Source: Paenibacillus mendelii (GTDB lineage: Bacteria > Bacillota > Bacilli > Paenibacillales > Paenibacillaceae). Taken from it: a DNA stretch of 64,000 nucleotides. This document shows positions 1-8,162 of the stretch, in pieces (position 1 is the first letter of the stretch; each line of letters starts with the position of its first letter). The notes under the pieces are model-generated. The model did no database searches, was not told where the DNA came from, and saw only the letters and a program-made list of their open reading frames with translations. Position numbers and translations under genes: made by a program. The DNA lies in NCBI RefSeq assembly GCF_024498075.1, contig NZ_JANHOF010000015.1:94843-158842 (forward strand), given 5' to 3'.

Positions 1-90
1 GAAGTAACCTATAAATTGTCGAATTATGTTAGTTTACATAAAATAGAACTTATGGCTTATAAGCTATTCCGGAGTAGCTCTGATACCAAT

Positions 91-129
91 AAAAAATGAG
101 GTTAACCAGATTCAACTGGTCAACCTCAT
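91..129 (-). terminator. Rho-independent terminator of rhmD
   Basis: A 14-bp stem (ATGAGGTTAACCAG against CTGGTCAACCTCAT, one mismatch) with a 6-nt loop is followed on the minus strand by six T residues (A-tract at 91-96 on the plus strand). It lies about 185 bp downstream of the rhmD stop. The rest of 1-312 shows no convincing gene or other signal. Confidence 0.85.
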
Positions 130-312
130 CCATAATAGCGGTATTAAATAGCTGCAGCTCATTCATCCAATTTCAAGTAAGCCCTTACATAAAGATGAGT
201 CTATCTCCCAATGAATGAATTTATAGTGACTGACCACCGTTTCGCGCGGCCTTGGAGTCTACTTATGTCCAGCATTCATGATAGTGCCATTCTAGCAGTT
301 ACATGGAAGTCA

Positions 313-1497
313 CTAATCTTTCTTCACTTCAATGAGCCCTTCGCGGTTCAGCTCGACGCCGAAGCCGGGCGCATCGCTTACTTTCATTTTGCCGTTGACG
401 GGAATCGGTTCATCCTTGATCAATGGATAGAATTGCGGTACGACGCTTGCTCCGTCATGGCTCATCATAATATATTCGGAGAATGGGCTGTTCGGCTTGG
501 TAATGACGTAATGATTGCTGTATACGCCGCTTCCGTGTGGGACGACTAGCTTTCCGAAGGTTTCGGCCAGATGACCGATCTTGAGCAGCTCGGTAAGCCC
601 ACCGCACCAGCCGACATCCGGCTGGATCAGGTCGATATCGCAGAATTCGAGCAGCATCCGGAATCCGTAGCGGGTCGCTTCATGTTCACCGCCGCTCACC
701 ATGATCCGGTTCCCTGCCCGTTTCTTCAGATCGCGGTAGCTCCAGTAATCGTCCGGGTTGAAGCATTCTTCAATCCACTTGAGTCCGAGATCCTCGCAGT
801 TCTGCATCAGCGTCTGTGCATAAGGAAGATCAAGCGACATCCAGCAGTCCAGCATCATCCAGAAATCGTCGCCGACCCTTCCGCGCATTTCGGCAAGCTG
901 CTCCACGTTCTTGCGCATGCCTTCCTCACGGTCGGCCTGCCCGTATTTAAGCGGCATCTTCCCGCCGATGAAGCCCATCTCCTTGGCTAGATCCGGACGG
1001 GGACCCGTTGCATAAAATTCAATCTCCTCCCGCACCTTGCCGCCAATCATTGCATAGACGGGTTCTTGCCTTACCCGGCCGAGCAGATCCCAAACGGCCA
1101 GATCAACGGCGGATATCGCATTCATGACCAGCCCTTTGCGGCCGTAATACAAGGAGGCGCGATACATTTGATCCCACATCTGCTCCGTATTGCCGACAGG
1201 CTGACCGACAATGAAACGGTCAAGATGGTTCATAATCAGCCAAGCGGCTGGATACCCGCCTGTTGAAATGCCGAAACCTACCGTGCCGTCGTCGGCTTCC
1301 ACCTCTACCACGATCGTCTTCAGCGCATTGATCCCGAAGCTTGTCCGCGTTTCCTTATAGGCCGGATAAATACTCATCGGGGTCGAAATCTGCTGAACGA
1401 TCCAATGCTCTGCCCCTCTGCTGTGATAATCGCCGCCTCCATTCTCGACGACATAAGTCCTGATAGCCGCAATCCGGCGGCCTGTACTGCTTGTCAT
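313..1497 (-). CDS. rhmD: L-rhamnonate dehydratase (enolase superfamily)
   Basis: Dehydrates L-rhamnonate to 2-keto-3-deoxy-L-rhamnonate, a step of the oxidative rhamnose route, in the cytoplasm. The 394-residue protein has the mandelate-racemase-type capping domain followed by a barrel. Mg ligands are visible at D217 (LDCW), E243 (WIEECF) and E271 (GGEHEATR), and the catalytic His/Asp pair is H321 (PHGSGVYSNH) and D294 (QPDVGW). The spacing matches the known rhamnonate dehydratases. The frame is open upstream, but I chose the ATG at 1497 because AAGGGAG lies 8 nt before it and a good promoter lies at 1562-1590, inside the longer frame. It is monocistronic and 3.5 kb from the reductive-route operon. 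The exact sugar acid (rhamnonate rather than another 6-deoxy acid) is inferred from sequence resemblance. Confidence 0.9.
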   Translation of the reverse strand: MTSSTGRRIAAIRTYVVENGGGDYHSRGAEHWIVQQISTPMSIYPAYKETRTSFGINALKTIVVEVEADDGTVGFGISTGGYPAAWLIMNHLDRFIVGQPVGNTEQMWDQMYRASLYYGRKGLVMNAISAVDLAVWDLLGRVRQEPVYAMIGGKVREEIEFYATGPRPDLAKEMGFIGGKMPLKYGQADREEGMRKNVEQLAEMRGRVGDDFWMMLDCWMSLDLPYAQTLMQNCEDLGLKWIEECFNPDDYWSYRDLKKRAGNRIMVSGGEHEATRYGFRMLLEFCDIDLIQPDVGWCGGLTELLKIGHLAETFGKLVVPHGSGVYSNHYVITKPNSPFSEYIMMSHDGASVVPQFYPLIKDEPIPVNGKMKVSDAPGFGVELNREGLIEVKKD

Positions 1498-1561
1498 GGT
1501 GGACGCTCCCTTCATTCCAATCGGGTTCAATGACGAATAAACTAGCAACCCAGTTAATTCC

Positions 1562-1590
1562 ATTATACCTGACAAACCCAATTTGGTCAT
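1562..1590 (-). promoter_or_regulatory. rhmD promoter with overlapping imperfect palindrome
   Basis: On the minus strand, ATGACC (1585-1590) and a consensus TATAAT (1562-1567) are separated by 17 bp and lie about 65 bp before the chosen rhmD start. The spacer is covered by an imperfect inverted repeat at 1570-1589 (TGACAAAC against TTTGGTCA). This position would suit a repressor operator; no regulator can be named. Confidence 0.6.
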
Positions 1591-1750
1591 TCGTTGAATC
1601 CGCCCAGTTACCATATTCCCGACGGGGACATTGATCCTGACACCGGAATAGTGCCAATTACCCGATTTTTCTAGCGCTCAGCTTACGGAAGGATAAATAT
1701 AGTAATATAATAGAGTTAAGAGATTCTATCGTCGAAAGGAAGGTATAGCT

Positions 1751-2788
1751 TTGAACAAAGATTCGACACGCAGCGCATACAGCCCCAGATCCAGTCGTAC
1801 GAGGAAGAACAAGCCCGTTTATAAGATCATTCTGGCATCTGCGACCTTTCTTCTTGTGATTTGCGGAGCACTGTACAGCATATATGGATCGCAATTCCTC
1901 ACCGGGCACAAGCCGTCTGCTGCAGATAACAAGAACATTTCGTCAGATAATGAACCGGTAGAAACCGATGATGCTCTAGATGATGAGCTGACCGGTAATG
2001 AGCAAGCCGGCAGCTCTGATGCTTCCGTTCATACACCCTTACCGGATGAACCCTCTATCGACGATCAAACGGAGTCAGAGATTTTACCTGAAGAAGTACC
2101 GGTAGCTGATGCGGACCAAGATGATGGTCAAGAGGTCACGCTCGAGCCGGACAAGGGCAACGATGGGAATAAAGCCCCGGCGGTATCCAATGAGAAAGTG
2201 AAGCTCCCCACAACCTATGTCGTCCGTAAGGGAGATACCTTGTCTACGATTTCTATGAAGTTTTATCATTCGAAGAACTACGTTGCCCTCTTGGCGGACC
2301 ACAACGAAATTGTGTTTATCAATGACATGAATGTCGGGGACACGATCAAGATTCCGGCTTTATCTTCGAAAGCTGGATCCGTACCTAAGAAACAGCCGGA
2401 TAACAAGGATAATTCCAAGGTTGATTTACCGGTAACGTATATGATTCGCAGCGGCGATACCTTGTATCGTATTGCGATGGAGTTCTATCGTTCTGCTGAT
2501 TATGTGGATCTGATTGCGGAGCATAACAAGCTGGATAAGAACAAGGATTTGAAAGCCGGGAACAACTTGATCATACCCGCAATACCGGTGAACCAGGCTG
2601 AGAACAATAACAGCACGAACAAGGGTGTAACCAGCCATACCGTTCAAAAAGGAGAAACCCTTTCCAGCATATCCCGAAAATACTTCGGTGTGAGCGATTA
2701 TGCGAAGTCCATTGCGGAATACAATCAAGATAACGATCATGTCAAGGTCGGCGATGTGTTGAAAATTCCTCCCGCCTCTGCGCCATAA
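1751..2788 (+). CDS. Membrane-anchored protein with three LysM domains
   Basis: Presumed peptidoglycan-binding surface protein of 345 residues. A basic N-terminus (about 1-23) is followed by one hydrophobic segment (about 24-48), so the protein is anchored in the membrane. An acidic linker rich in D, E and N (about 50-150) leads to three LysM repeats at roughly 153-202, 225-274 and 293-342. Each begins with the typical Y-x-V/I-R/K-x-G-D/E-T-L-x-x-I pattern and ends with an L/I-K/I-I-P signature. No catalytic domain is attached. The start is TTG at 1751 with GGAAGG about 8 nt upstream, and TATAAT lies at 1706-1711. It is divergent from rhmD and convergent with the ABC exporter. A wall-targeting or spore-coat role is possible, but nothing decides it. 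Confidence 0.85.
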   Translation: MNKDSTRSAYSPRSSRTRKNKPVYKIILASATFLLVICGALYSIYGSQFLTGHKPSAADNKNISSDNEPVETDDALDDELTGNEQAGSSDASVHTPLPDEPSIDDQTESEILPEEVPVADADQDDGQEVTLEPDKGNDGNKAPAVSNEKVKLPTTYVVRKGDTLSTISMKFYHSKNYVALLADHNEIVFINDMNVGDTIKIPALSSKAGSVPKKQPDNKDNSKVDLPVTYMIRSGDTLYRIAMEFYRSADYVDLIAEHNKLDKNKDLKAGNNLIIPAIPVNQAENNNSTNKGVTSHTVQKGETLSSISRKYFGVSDYAKSIAEYNQDNDHVKVGDVLKIPPASAP

Positions 2789-2850
2789 GCAAAAGCCGTT
2801 CGGCGATGATAGACGATTGAGGAATCGTAGAGGTTCGTAAATCCAGAATG

Positions 2851-2895
2851 AAAAAGTCGGCTTACCTTGTTGCTGCTAAGGTAAGCCGACTTTTT
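2851..2895. terminator. Bidirectional terminator between LysM gene and ABC exporter
   Basis: A perfect 18-bp inverted repeat (AAAAAGTCGGCTTACCTT and its complement) encloses a 9-nt loop. The arm ends give T-tracts on both strands, so it can end both convergent transcripts. Confidence 0.9.
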
Positions 2896-2918
2896 GTTAT
2901 AAACGAGCGAGATGGTAC

Positions 2919-4655
2919 TTATTGTTCAAACTGCTTGGAATATAATTGTGCGTATACGCCTTCTTGTGCGAGCAAGGCAGCATGCGTTCCTTGTTCCACA
3001 ATCCCATCAGTGGTTAGTACGAGAATTCGCCCGGCATTGCGAATCGTAGACAGACGGTGGGCTATGACGATGGTTGTACGGCCTCTTGCTAATGATTCCA
3101 AGGATTCCTTAACTATGCTCTCACTTTCGTTGTCTAATGCGCTCGTCGCCTCATCCAGAATTAGAACAGGCGGATTCTTTAAGAATACGCGCGCGATGCT
3201 GAGCCGCTGCTTTTGGCCGCCTGACAGCTTAACACCACGCTGTCCAATCTCGGAGTGATAGCCGTTTGGCAAATTCATGATAAAGTCATGGGCATTGGCA
3301 TGCTTGGCAGCTTCGATGATTTCTTCCTCGCTTGCAGTTGGGTCTCCGTAGCGGATATTCTCCATCACCGTTCCTGCAAAAAGGTAGACATCCTGCTGCA
3401 CAATGCCGATGCTGCTTCTCAATGACCGCAGGTCGATATCCCGGACGTTGATCCCATCGAGCAGAATGTCCCCTCCCGTCGTTTCATAGAATCGGGGGAT
3501 GAGCGAACATAATGTCGTTTTTCCCGCACCGGACGGTCCGACTAACGCTACATATTCACCCGGATGCACATGAAATGACAGATCTGCCAATACACGATCC
3601 AAATGATCTTCATATCGGAAGGAAACATGCTTGAATTCAATATCGCCATCTACCTTTGGCAGAATCAAGGCATTCGGTTTGTTTTCGATCGTCGGCTTCA
3701 GATTCATGATTTCCATGAAACGCTGGAAGCCGGTAATTCCTTCCTGAAGCTGCGTGCTCATATGTGTCAGACGTTGGATAGGTTCTATCATGAAGCCGAT
3801 GTATAGTAAAAAAGTGATCAAATCTGCCAGCTCCAGCGTGCTCCCGACAATACTGGCACTACCAAAGATAATGACGGTGATCGTAATCAGCTGGATAATC
3901 GTTTCGAAGCTATTATAGAAGAGTGCTTCTGCTTTGTACGTCTTCTTCCGGCTGTCGAGGAAACGGTTATTTTCCCGGTTGAACTTCCCGATCTCTACCG
4001 GCTCGTTGGTGAATGATTGTACAACGCGTATTCCTGATAGACTATCTTCAGCCTGAGCGTTTACATCGCCAATTCGTTCCTTGTTTGTTCGCAATGCCCG
4101 GTTCAACCTCTTGTTGAAATACAAGGAAAAGAGACCTAAGAGCGGGAAGAAACAAAATACGGCAATAGTCAAGGGTGCGTTAATAAAGAACAATATGACA
4201 AAGGCTCCAATAAAGCGAACGAGATATTTGATATAATCTTCCGGCCCGTGATGGTACAGCTCCGAAAGCAGCAGCAGGTCGTTGGTTATTCGAGACATCA
4301 GCTGACCGGTTCTTCCCTTGTCGTAAAAGTCAAAGGAAAGGGTTTGCATGTGTGCGAACAGCTCGCCTCGCAAGTCACTTTCCATGCGTGCGCCGACCTC
4401 ATGACCTTTATAGTCCACAAAGTAATTCCCGATATTCTGGATCGCGACCAATACCAGCATCAGCCCGCCAATCCCGTAAACTTTGCTCAACGCAGCGGAC
4501 ACGTCTCCTTGCAGAACATCCTTCGTGATATACTGCACGAGCAGCGGAAATACCAAGGAAGCAGCAGAAACCATACACGCACAGGTCAATACGAGTAGAA
4601 ATAACCTTAAGTACGGTCTGTAATAGGAGAGAAATTTTTTCATTGGAAAACGCAT
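2919..4655 (-). CDS. ABC exporter half-transporter (multidrug/lipid type)
   Basis: Fused permease-ATPase of 578 residues, the normal length for BmrA/MsbA-like exporters, expected to work as a dimer in the membrane. Residues 1-310 carry six hydrophobic segments. The ATPase domain follows, with Walker A GPSGAGKTT, Q-loop IVQQDVY, signature LSGGQKQR, Walker B VLILDEATSALD and H-loop AHRLSTI. All catalytic residues are intact. The start at 4655 has AAAGGGG about 7 nt upstream. The gene is preceded by a short leader ORF with a strong ribosome-binding site and an overlapping inverted repeat. This suggests induced expression, as for drug exporters such as bmrCD, whose leader is BmrB. The substrate is unknown. 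The downstream end is a bidirectional terminator. Confidence 0.9.
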   Translation of the reverse strand: MRFPMKKFLSYYRPYLRLFLLVLTCACMVSAASLVFPLLVQYITKDVLQGDVSAALSKVYGIGGLMLVLVAIQNIGNYFVDYKGHEVGARMESDLRGELFAHMQTLSFDFYDKGRTGQLMSRITNDLLLLSELYHHGPEDYIKYLVRFIGAFVILFFINAPLTIAVFCFFPLLGLFSLYFNKRLNRALRTNKERIGDVNAQAEDSLSGIRVVQSFTNEPVEIGKFNRENNRFLDSRKKTYKAEALFYNSFETIIQLITITVIIFGSASIVGSTLELADLITFLLYIGFMIEPIQRLTHMSTQLQEGITGFQRFMEIMNLKPTIENKPNALILPKVDGDIEFKHVSFRYEDHLDRVLADLSFHVHPGEYVALVGPSGAGKTTLCSLIPRFYETTGGDILLDGINVRDIDLRSLRSSIGIVQQDVYLFAGTVMENIRYGDPTASEEEIIEAAKHANAHDFIMNLPNGYHSEIGQRGVKLSGGQKQRLSIARVFLKNPPVLILDEATSALDNESESIVKESLESLARGRTTIVIAHRLSTIRNAGRILVLTTDGIVEQGTHAALLAQEGVYAQLYSKQFEQ

Positions 4656-4689
4656 GAATTTACCCCTTTATTGTGTTATTGAACAAACA

Positions 4690-4742
4690 CATATAAGGGA
4701 GTACACCTTTAGCAGTCTAAGAAAGTGTTCCACCCTTATATG
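4690..4742 (-). promoter_or_regulatory. Inverted repeat in exporter leader, candidate attenuator
   Basis: The arms CATATAAGGG (4690-4699) and CCCTTATATG (4733-4742) are perfectly complementary over 10 bp. Partial pairing of the inner bases (ACACCTTT with AAAGTGTT) extends the stem. In the mRNA the 5' arm is made of leader-peptide codons 11-14, so a ribosome on the leader would melt it. No clean T-tract follows, so whether control is transcriptional or translational is open. Confidence 0.55.
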
Positions 4743-4773
4743 CTGATATGGTGTCATTCGTTATGTTTCTCAT
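4717..4773 (-). CDS. 18-residue leader peptide upstream of ABC exporter
   Basis: A minus-strand ATG at 4773 has a near-perfect AAGGAGG 7 nt upstream and reads MRNITNDTISAYKGGTLS before a TAG at 4717-4719. It ends 61 nt before the exporter start and overlaps the inverted repeat at 4690-4742. The strong ribosome-binding site on such a short frame, just before an exporter gene, is typical of attenuation leader peptides. The peptide itself resembles nothing I recognise. Confidence 0.6.
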   Translation of the reverse strand: MRNITNDTISAYKGGTLS

Positions 4774-4803
4774 GTTATTGCCTCCTTGTTTGTTTATCCT
4801 TTA

Positions 4804-4854
4804 ATTATAAACGATTGCTTAACTGGAACGAACCGTTATTTTTAGTTATAAACG
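4804..4854 (-). promoter_or_regulatory. Exporter promoter region with direct repeat
   Basis: A consensus minus-strand TATAAT lies at 4804-4809, about 30 bp before the leader-peptide ATG; its -35 element is weak. The 9-mer TTATAAACG occurs twice, at 4805-4813 and 4846-4854, 41 bp or about four helical turns apart. This could be a tandem operator or two overlapping -10 regions. Between 4855 and 5104 I see only a small hairpin (AGCTTGC/GCAAGCT near 4920) and the AraC gene's upstream region. Confidence 0.45.
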
Positions 4855-5104
4855 TTCTTTACTTATAGACGAGCTGACCATGTTCGAATGGTGCTGCGTC
4901 TGATCATAACCAAGAAGAAGCTTGCTGCACGGCAAGCTCCTCTCCCTCCTATAAGGCCATATCTTAATCCGTGTCAGGATGGTGCTGGAAATTTGATGGT
5001 TCTACAAGCCGTTTAAGCATGGTTTAACTTATCGTGATTAAGTATACTTAGAGAAGATAGGAAACATTAGCAGCTCCTACTCCTCACAGGAAGGATCGTG
5101 ACGA

Positions 5105-5950
5105 ATGTACATACGCGAATATGATCATTTCACCTCGGCTGGTCCTGTACGGGTGTCGCGCAGCATTCATCCGTATCATGAACTTATTTTTTTCTCGTCC
5201 GGCGAATTAAATATGCACTGGATCGGAAACGCATACAAAGCAGAAGCGCCCGCTCTGTTCGTCTTCACACCTTCTTCTCCCCATCACATCGATCAGATTT
5301 CGTCACTCTTGGCGTGCTGGTTTATCGAGGTTCGCATGCAGGATACGGACTTTATACCATGCATCGAGATGCTTCATGCTTGGAACTTAGCGCAGAGCGA
5401 ACTGAATTGGGAGCAGGCTGAGCTTGCCGATATTAGACTGACATTGACATCCATTAGCCGAATGGTGACAGATAAGCTTCCGAATACCAATGGCGAGAAG
5501 GCAAACCAAATACTAGCGTGTGACGTTCAGAAGCTGCTGCTCCAAATCGACCAATACATGACAGCCTGCCACTCGTCCATTGATCCGCTGCGTGCGCACA
5601 ACACTTCTTCCGACAAGTGGACGGCACAGACGTATATGTACAGCCTGATTCGTCATATGGAGAATAATTTTGCCGGCGATATCACGCTAGAGGATTTGTC
5701 CAAGCGCTCCGGCTATACGCCTTCTTATATCATTCGGCTATTTAAAGAAATGACCGGCCTGACCCCATTTCAATATTTGAATGAGCTGCGCATGCAGGCC
5801 GCAACCTCTTACCTGAAATCCACGGGCATGAACATGCGGGAGATCGCCGAAGCGATCGGATTCCCGAGTATTCATTATTTCAGCCGTATGTTCAAGAAGA
5901 AATTTGGGCAAAGCCCGACCGAATGGAAGAAGTCACATTCAGGTGTTTAA
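5105..5950 (+). CDS. AraC-family transcriptional regulator
   Basis: Regulator of 281 residues. The N-terminal half (about 10-100) is a cupin-like sugar-sensing domain with the motif H-P-Y-H-E-L-I-F-F-S-S-G. The C-terminal 100 residues hold the two AraC helix-turn-helix units (LEDLSKRSGYTPSYIIRLFK and MREIAEAIGFPSIHYFSRMF) with the family ending P-x-E-W-K. GGAAGGA lies about 9 nt before the ATG. It is convergent with, and 13 bp from, the end of the rhamnose operon, so it is the closest candidate activator of that operon. That link is inference from position only. Confidence 0.88.
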   Translation: MYIREYDHFTSAGPVRVSRSIHPYHELIFFSSGELNMHWIGNAYKAEAPALFVFTPSSPHHIDQISSLLACWFIEVRMQDTDFIPCIEMLHAWNLAQSELNWEQAELADIRLTLTSISRMVTDKLPNTNGEKANQILACDVQKLLLQIDQYMTACHSSIDPLRAHNTSSDKWTAQTYMYSLIRHMENNFAGDITLEDLSKRSGYTPSYIIRLFKEMTGLTPFQYLNELRMQAATSYLKSTGMNMREIAEAIGFPSIHYFSRMFKKKFGQSPTEWKKSHSGV

Positions 5951-5963
5951 TCCATCTGCGCCC

Positions 5964-7493
5964 TTAACACAGTCCGCTGTTTCCTAACCGGCAGAATATC
6001 TCATAAGCTTGATCCCATGCTGACCGCTCGCTCACCTCAGGTTGAAAGACTTGTAGTGGAAAAGAGCCTGCCACGACTTCCGTTCTTTCCGCAGCGGATT
6101 GAATAGCCCCGCAAGCCTGAAACTGTACGAGCAAGTTGCCGATCGCGCTGGCCTCCTCCGGCCCTGCCCACACGGGGATCTGGATCGCATTCGCCGTGAA
6201 GCGGCCAAGCGTCTCGTTGCGAATGCCCCCGCCCACCATATGCAATCTAGGAAATATTGTACCTGTCAGCGCTTCAGTCTGCCTCAATACCTGCCGGTAC
6301 CTCAGTGCCAGGCTCTCCAGAATACAGCGGATCGTCTCGCCGGGACTGCGCGGTACGGGCTGTCCGGTTTCTCTGCAGAATGCCGCGATTTCCGCTTCCA
6401 TGTCCGGCGGATTCATGAACCGAAGCAGGTCGGGGGCGATCAAGCTGTGAAATGGAACGGATTCGTCCGCCATCTTCGTGAGATCAGCGAAGGAAGGTCC
6501 TGAGCCGCTGCGATTCCACTTTCGGTGACATTCCTGAACAAGCCATAGTCCCATAATGTTCTTCAGCAGCCGATATCCCCCATCTACCCCGCCCTCGTTC
6601 GAGAAGCCCTGCCGCATCGCTTCGTTCCCGAGCAGCGGCTCATCCCGTACCGTACCGAGCAGGGACCACGTGCCGCAGACCAGATAGACGAACTGCCCCA
6701 TCCCTGACGGTACTGCGGCGACAGCTGAAGCCGTATCATGAGAACCAACCGCAACCGCCTTAAGAGGTGGAACGCCCAGCTCCTGGCGAACGCTATCCGT
6801 CAATTCGCCAAGCGATGCGCCGGGCTGGACGGGCTGCATAAATAGAGAGTCTAGCACGCCAATACGCTCCAGCAGCGGACCGTTCCATTGCTTCCTGACG
6901 GGATGAAACAGCATTGTCGTCGTTGCTAAGGTATATTCGCTATGCCGGCGTCCGGTCAGATAATAGAGGAGCAGATCCGGCATCATGAGGAGCGTTCTGG
7001 CAGCCGCAAGCTTTGGTGAACCAGCTTTCTTCATGGCATAGAGCTGATAAAGCGTATTGAAAGGCATGAACTGAAGTCCGCTGTCGGAATAGAGTTTCTC
7101 TTCCCCGATCAAACGGCCAAGCTCCTCGACCACACCTTCTGTTTGGGAATCCCTGTAATGATAAGGGTTTCCGAGCAGCTCGCCATTCGCGTCCAGAAGT
7201 CCGAAGTCAACGCCCCATGTGTCGATGCCGAAGCTCTCCGGGATCTCACCGCTCTCATAGGCGAGGCGAATGCCTGTCTTGATTTCCTGCAGGATGGACA
7301 GAATGTTCCAATGCATGCGTCCGCCTGCGGTTACCGGCCCGTTCGGGAAACGGTGAATCTCCTCCACCTGCAACCGGAGCGAACCTGCTTCGCCACTCGG
7401 AGATAGCCGGCCGAGCAGCGCCCGGCCGCTGCTCGCTCCGAGATCGAACGCCAGAACGGTCCGGCTCGACTCCATCCTCTCCACCGCCTTCAT
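5964..7493 (-). CDS. rhaB: Rhamnulokinase
   Basis: Phosphorylates L-rhamnulose to L-rhamnulose 1-phosphate with ATP. The 509-residue FGGY-family kinase begins its first actin-like domain with LAFDLGASSGRALLG and has the sugar-binding DTWGVDFG. The second domain has the GSHDTASAV motif and the phosphate/adenosine loop MVGGGIRNETLGRFTA. Length is normal. Its ATG overlaps the aldolase stop in an ATGA arrangement, which suggests translational coupling; a second in-frame ATG at 7475 is possible. It is the last gene of the rhamnose operon, and I see no obvious terminator in the 13 bp before the convergent AraC gene. Confidence 0.92.
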   Translation of the reverse strand: MKAVERMESSRTVLAFDLGASSGRALLGRLSPSGEAGSLRLQVEEIHRFPNGPVTAGGRMHWNILSILQEIKTGIRLAYESGEIPESFGIDTWGVDFGLLDANGELLGNPYHYRDSQTEGVVEELGRLIGEEKLYSDSGLQFMPFNTLYQLYAMKKAGSPKLAAARTLLMMPDLLLYYLTGRRHSEYTLATTTMLFHPVRKQWNGPLLERIGVLDSLFMQPVQPGASLGELTDSVRQELGVPPLKAVAVGSHDTASAVAAVPSGMGQFVYLVCGTWSLLGTVRDEPLLGNEAMRQGFSNEGGVDGGYRLLKNIMGLWLVQECHRKWNRSGSGPSFADLTKMADESVPFHSLIAPDLLRFMNPPDMEAEIAAFCRETGQPVPRSPGETIRCILESLALRYRQVLRQTEALTGTIFPRLHMVGGGIRNETLGRFTANAIQIPVWAGPEEASAIGNLLVQFQACGAIQSAAERTEVVAGSFPLQVFQPEVSERSAWDQAYEIFCRLGNSGLC

Positions 7494-8149
7494 TTCATTT
7501 TTTGAAGCAGCTTGATGCGGTATTCTTCGCTCTCCAGGGAAGCGACTTCCGCAAACTGCTGCTCGGTCAGCACTAAGGGAATGCCGACGGCTCGGGCGCT
7601 CAAATAAATCTTGCAGCTCTCCTCGACAACCTGTGTCCTGTAATACGCTTCACGCAAATTGCGGCCTGTCGTGACAAGACCGTGATTACCAAGCAGAATA
7701 GAGCTTGCTTCCACAACCTTGTCGGCCACGGCGTCCGCCAGCAGATCCGTCGTCGGCAGCACGTAAGGAACATAGGCCGTTCTGCCGACAAGCGCGGCCT
7801 GGTCGGGAAACAGAATCGGCAGCTCCGTCTCCACGAGCGTGAAGGCAATACATGATGAAGGATGCGTATGGATGATAGCTCCGATCGCGGGATTCTGCCG
7901 GTAGCTGTACAGATGCATGAGAACCTCCGAGGACGGCCGCAGTCCGATATCGGTGATGTCTCCGCTCGGAATGTCTACCTCGATCCACTGCTCTTCTTCG
8001 ATTTCCTCAATGGCGAATCCGCTTGGCGACAAATACATCTTATCTCCGAGGCGTGCGCTTATATTCCCCCCGGGCCCGACGACAAGACCATTATTAACGG
8101 CCCGCTGCGCATATTTGCACAGTTCCTGCCTTAACTCCTGTTCCCCCAT
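7490..8149 (-). CDS. Class II aldolase (rhamnulose/fuculose-1-phosphate type)
   Basis: Probably cleaves L-rhamnulose 1-phosphate to dihydroxyacetone phosphate and L-lactaldehyde. The 219-residue protein has the class II aldolase fold with GPGGNISAR, the substrate loop LSPSGF, the acid S-S-E, and zinc ligands in IHTHPS and GNHG. This length fits the FucA/AraD group rather than the longer proteobacterial RhaD. I took the ATG at 8149 because GGAGG stands 7 nt upstream; the frame is open for 15 more codons. It lies between a GH78-like gene (13-bp gap) and rhaB (4-bp overlap). The choice of rhamnulose phosphate as substrate rests on this context. Confidence 0.85.
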   Translation of the reverse strand: MGEQELRQELCKYAQRAVNNGLVVGPGGNISARLGDKMYLSPSGFAIEEIEEEQWIEVDIPSGDITDIGLRPSSEVLMHLYSYRQNPAIGAIIHTHPSSCIAFTLVETELPILFPDQAALVGRTAYVPYVLPTTDLLADAVADKVVEASSILLGNHGLVTTGRNLREAYYRTQVVEESCKIYLSARAVGIPLVLTEQQFAEVASLESEEYRIKLLQKMK

Positions 8150-8162
8150 GCTTACCCTCCGC

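Noticed and set aside
211..549. Plus-strand open frame of 112 codons
   Set aside because: It runs antisense through the well-supported rhmD gene and has no ribosome-binding site or family resemblance.
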